This document shows positions 42,557-45,099 of a stretch of 45,099 bases of DNA, piece after piece. Position 1 is the stretch's first letter; each line of letters starts with the position of its first letter. Below the pieces are notes generated by a model that worked only from the letters and a program-made list of their open reading frames with translations, searched no databases and was not told the DNA's origin. The position numbers were made by a program, and so were the translations under genes. Origin of the DNA: Chitinophagaceae bacterium UBA2375 (GTDB lineage Bacteria; Bacteroidota; Bacteroidia; Chitinophagales; Chitinophagaceae); assembly GCA_002343985.1 (NCBI GenBank), contig DDTB01000007.1, positions 1 through 45,099 on the forward strand, given 5' to 3'.

Positions 42557-43258
42557 TCATTTATCGGCATGTGCCAGGCTGGCAACGCTCAGGCTGGCGC
42601 CCGGGCATTCGAGGATGATGGCGCCGCAGGCTTCCATGCTGGCACCGGTGGTGATCACATCGTCGACCAACAATATATGTTTGCCCTGCAGTTTTTCCGG
42701 GTGCAGCACCTTAAATCCGTCGCGTACATTTTCCCAGCGTTCCGTTCTGTGTTTTTTGGTTTGTGTTTCGGTCGCCCTTTGCCGAACAACCTCGCCAATC
42801 AGTTGCGGCACTTGCATGGCTTTGCTGATGCCTTCGCCCAGAACGGCGGCCTGGTTAAAGCCCCTCTTAAATTCCTTATCCGGGTAAAGGGGCATGGGCA
42901 CGATATAATCAATGCCCTGGAAGCGCCCGCTTTTCAACAGGGTCTGCCCGGTCATCTCACCCAAAAAAATTCCAACATCCTGTTCGCCTTTATACTTAAG
43001 GAGATGGATGAGGTGCTGGAGGAGTTGCCCTTTGGTAAAATAAAATTCGCTGTGCCCGGCTTTCAAGGGCATGCGCCCACTGAATACCCTTTCAATGTCA
43101 TTTCCCGGAAAGTATGCGAATTGTGTATGTGGTAAATCGCTGAGGCAACGAATGCATAGCCATTGGTCCCGCGAAAGCATATCCCTTCCGCAACCCCTGC
43201 AGGTGTGCGGGTAGAGCATCTGTATGACATCCGATACTATATGCTGCAGCAAAGACAT
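42557..43258 (-). CDS. comF: ComF-family phosphoribosyltransferase-like protein
   Basis: A 233-residue cytosolic protein. The N-terminus carries zinc-type cysteines (CRGCGRDM and CIRC). The phosphoribosyltransferase fold is seen in VPMPLYPDKEFKRGFNQAAVLG, and the PRPP-binding loop in ILLVDDVITTGAS. ComF (GntX-like) proteins are needed for DNA uptake or processing in some transformable bacteria; the exact activity is unsettled. It follows radA by 90 bases on the same strand and precedes the beta-helix lipoprotein by 30. Confidence 0.9.
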   Translation of the reverse strand: MSLLQHIVSDVIQMLYPHTCRGCGRDMLSRDQWLCIRCLSDLPHTQFAYFPGNDIERVFSGRMPLKAGHSEFYFTKGQLLQHLIHLLKYKGEQDVGIFLGEMTGQTLLKSGRFQGIDYIVPMPLYPDKEFKRGFNQAAVLGEGISKAMQVPQLIGEVVRQRATETQTKKHRTERWENVRDGFKVLHPEKLQGKHILLVDDVITTGASMEACGAIILECPGASLSVASLAHADK

Positions 43259-43348
43259 GCCTGCAATCTCGCAGGACTCTTATACCTGGTCAAGAAAAAA
43301 TGCTGAAGAATATTTATGTGACCTTAATAATATTTAGCGCATCCTTCT

Positions 43349-44731
43349 TCAAAATAAAAATTGGTAAAGCTCTTCCACTTTTGCCAAGGGCACCACGCGG
43401 ATCTGGCTCGACATTTTTTCCATGCCTTTGCCGTGGTAACGGCTTACAATGATGGTGTCAAATCCTAATTTTTCCGCTTCCGCGATGCGTTGTTCAATTC
43501 GGTTCACGGCCCTGATTTCGCCGCTCAATCCAACCTCACCCGCGAAGCAGAGGCCCTGTGGAATCGGCACATCTTCATAGCTGCTCAGGAGCGCGCTGAC
43601 AATCGCGAGGTCGATGGAAGGGTCTTCCACTTTTATGCCGCCCGCGATGTTTACAAATACATCTTTCATGCCAAAATGAAAGCCGCCCCTTTTTTCGAGA
43701 ACAGCCAATAGTAGTTGCAACCTTCTCAGGTCGAAGCCGCTGACGGTGCGTTGCGGTGTGCCATAAACGCTTTGTGTCACCAAAGCCTGTGCTTCAATGA
43801 GCAAAGGGCGCATGCCTTCCATGGTGGCCGCGATGGCTATTCCGCTTAAGGCTTCTTCTTTCTGTGTGATGAGGATTTCGCTTGGGTTGCGCACGGGACG
43901 CATGCCCTGGCTTGTCATTTCATAAATACCCAATTCGGCCGTGGAGCCGAATCGGTTCTTTAATGTGCGCAGGATGCGGTATGCATAATGCCTGTCGCCT
44001 TCAAACTGCAAGACCGTATCCACCATGTGTTCCAGTATCTTCGGCCCCGCGATGCTGCCATCTTTGGTGATATGCCCGATGAGGAAAACGGGAGTGCCGG
44101 TTTCTTTCGCGAAGCGCTGCCATTCCGCCGCGCATTCCCTGATCTGGCTGACACTGCCTGGTGATGATTCCACAAATGCGGATTGCAGTGTTTGAATGGA
44201 ATCCACAATCACCAATCCGGGCCTGAGTTTTTTTATCTCTTTGAATATTTGCTGTGTTTGCGTTTCTGTCAGCAGAAAAAAATCATCGTGTGTTACACCC
44301 AATCTCTCTGCACGCATCTTAATCTGTTGCTCGCTTTCTTCGCCGCTGATGTACAAAGTGCGCACACCTTTCAGCATGAGCCCGTTCTGCAGGAACAAAG
44401 TTGATTTGCCAATACCCGGTTCACCCGCTACAAGCACGAGGCTGCCTGCAACGATGCCACCGCCTAAAACGCGGTTGAGTTCCGCGTCCGCGGTAACGAT
44501 TCTTTTTTCTTCCGCGCTGCTTACTTCATTAATTGAAATGGTTTTCGATCTTTTGGCCTGGTCATCCGTATAAACCGACCAGTTTTCTTTTTCCTTTTGT
44601 TCTGATCCTCCTTTCGTGATCAGTTCTTCCACAAATCCGTTCCATTGTTCGCATGATGGACATTTGCCTAACCACTTCGGACTTTCGTATCCGCAATGCT
44701 GACAAAAGAATGCGGTTTTAATTTTGCTCAT
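43349..44731 (-). CDS. radA: DNA repair protein RadA
   Basis: A 460-residue recombination helicase/ATPase that promotes branch migration. The N-terminal C4 zinc motif (CQHCGYESPKWLGKCPSC) is complete. Walker A GEPGIGKST is near residue 108. The RadA-specific KNRFGSTAELGIYEM is near 257-271, and the C-terminal Lon-like P domain has GGIKVEDPSIDLAIVSALLSS and GEVGLSGEIRAVNRIEQRI. It also helps integrate taken-up DNA in transformable bacteria, which fits comEC and comF being nearby. A near-match to the -7 element (TACATTTA, 44743-44736) lies just before the start codon. Confidence 0.96.
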   Translation of the reverse strand: MSKIKTAFFCQHCGYESPKWLGKCPSCEQWNGFVEELITKGGSEQKEKENWSVYTDDQAKRSKTISINEVSSAEEKRIVTADAELNRVLGGGIVAGSLVLVAGEPGIGKSTLFLQNGLMLKGVRTLYISGEESEQQIKMRAERLGVTHDDFFLLTETQTQQIFKEIKKLRPGLVIVDSIQTLQSAFVESSPGSVSQIRECAAEWQRFAKETGTPVFLIGHITKDGSIAGPKILEHMVDTVLQFEGDRHYAYRILRTLKNRFGSTAELGIYEMTSQGMRPVRNPSEILITQKEEALSGIAIAATMEGMRPLLIEAQALVTQSVYGTPQRTVSGFDLRRLQLLLAVLEKRGGFHFGMKDVFVNIAGGIKVEDPSIDLAIVSALLSSYEDVPIPQGLCFAGEVGLSGEIRAVNRIEQRIAEAEKLGFDTIIVSRYHGKGMEKMSSQIRVVPLAKVEELYQFLF

Positions 44732-44838
44732 GCGGTAAATGTAATGGCAAATGCGAAAAGAAAAAAAGGAAGAAGCGCGTGAAAAAAATGTTTTGCCGCG
44801 AAGAAGTGAAAAGAAAAATCAGTGATGATGAAAAAGTA

Positions 44839-44866
44839 AAAGGGCCGGTTTTTACACCGACCCTTT
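44839..44866. terminator. Hairpin in the last intergenic region, possible terminator
   Basis: AAAGGG (44839-44844) pairs with CCCTTT (44861-44866), and CGGT (44846-44849) with ACCG (44856-44859), with one C-A mismatch. The T-rich sequence lies mainly on the minus-strand side, so it may end a minus-strand transcript from beyond the window. Confidence 0.5.
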
Positions 44867-45019
44867 GTACTTACTAACCCATTAAATTCTATTGCTAAAT
44901 TACAAATTGCCTCCAGAAAAACAAATAATTTTTTGTGTAAGGCCCATCCCCATTAGACGGCCGTTTTCCTAAAAACTATTTTTTATTTTATTTTTAATAA
45001 ATTGATAATCAAGTTTATG

Positions 45020-45027
45020 TACATTTG
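45020..45027 (+). promoter_or_regulatory. TAnnTTTG -7 element pointing out of the window
   Basis: TACATTTG lies in AT-rich DNA with a TTG 15 bases upstream (45002-45004), slightly close for a -33 box. It suggests a plus-strand gene starting after the window. Confidence 0.4.
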
Positions 45028-45099
45028 TTTTACTCATTAAACCTTTTTCCGGCAGCTTACAATCAGCTGAAATTGTTGAAATTTAATTTGTTTTATATT

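Larger units (their letters stand above)
44732..45099. other. Gene-free AT-rich stretch at the window end
   Basis: These 368 bases hold no credible gene. They contain a hairpin at 44839-44866, a segment near 44943-44964 that resembles another at 27741-27762, then a very AT-rich part with a promoter-like word at 45020-45027. A gene beginning beyond the window on the plus strand is likely. Confidence 0.6.

Noticed and set aside
43260..43275. Five-pair hairpin before comF as a regulatory site
   Set aside because: CCTGC and GCAGG around a six-base loop are short enough to arise by chance, and there is no T-run or other support.
1..45099. CRISPR array, tRNA genes, insertion-sequence ends or phage genes
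   Set aside because: None was found: I saw no spaced direct repeats, no cloverleaf candidates and no transposase, integrase or phage-like protein, though I could not run a search program.

Overview
The window looks like the chromosome of a Gram-negative Bacteroidota, most likely Chitinophagaceae or a close relative; I assign this from gene content and protein style, not from a marker search. The support is an lpxH lipid A gene, the gliding ATPase GldA, TlpA/DUF4369 lipoproteins, a RicT/PSP1 gene beside holB, signal peptides ending in 'AQ', almost no Shine-Dalgarno sequences, and repeated TAnnTTTG words upstream of genes, which is the -7 element described for Bacteroides and Flavobacterium. 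I see 39 protein genes and no rRNA, tRNA, CRISPR array, insertion sequence or phage gene.

Layout. Bases 1-2540 are AT-rich and hold a complete subclass B1 metallo-beta-lactamase and a CPA1 potassium/proton antiporter. Then come lutB (2.7-4.1 kb) and a polysaccharide-deacetylase-like gene, which meets a minus-strand block tail to tail: carB > comEC > purH > EamA transporter (12.9-5.4 kb). A divergent intergenic region separates carB from an M23 peptidase, bcp and a small HELCH protein. These converge on birA, followed by the plus-strand series rsfS, ftsH, lutC, a gamma-glutamylcyclotransferase-like gene, lpxH, a secreted propeller-like protein and mscS (16.5-22.8 kb). mscS converges on a minus-strand trio (M23 peptidase > MerR regulator > single-cysteine thioredoxin-fold protein). 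alaS, a two-PDZ protein, gatB, a TlpA lipoprotein and an AT-rich Na/Pi-type transporter occupy 25.1-32.8 kb. Everything from 33 to 44.7 kb is on the minus strand: an outer-membrane barrel, nth, an 80-residue unknown, a DivIC/FtsB-like protein, eno, gldA, a RicT-like protein, holB, a glutathione peroxidase lipoprotein, a beta-helix-like lipoprotein, comF and radA. The last 368 bases have no gene but carry a hairpin and a promoter-like word that points out of the window.

Most of this is core genome: nucleotide synthesis (carB, purH), translation (alaS, gatB, rsfS), glycolysis (eno), envelope upkeep (lpxH, two M23 peptidases, mscS, ftsH, the DivIC-like protein) and DNA processing (comEC, comF, radA, holB, nth). 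I did not find a convincing new multi-gene defence or mobile system. The points most worth a second look are: the beta-lactamase in an AT-rich segment; promoter words abutting the start codons of mscS and gatB; a bulged hairpin just before the start of the Na/Pi transporter; a terminator whose T-run touches the nth start codon; CarB and ComEC proteins lacking familiar C-terminal domains; the RicT-like protein with a long Q/P/R/N-rich tail; and an unrecognised 80-residue protein.
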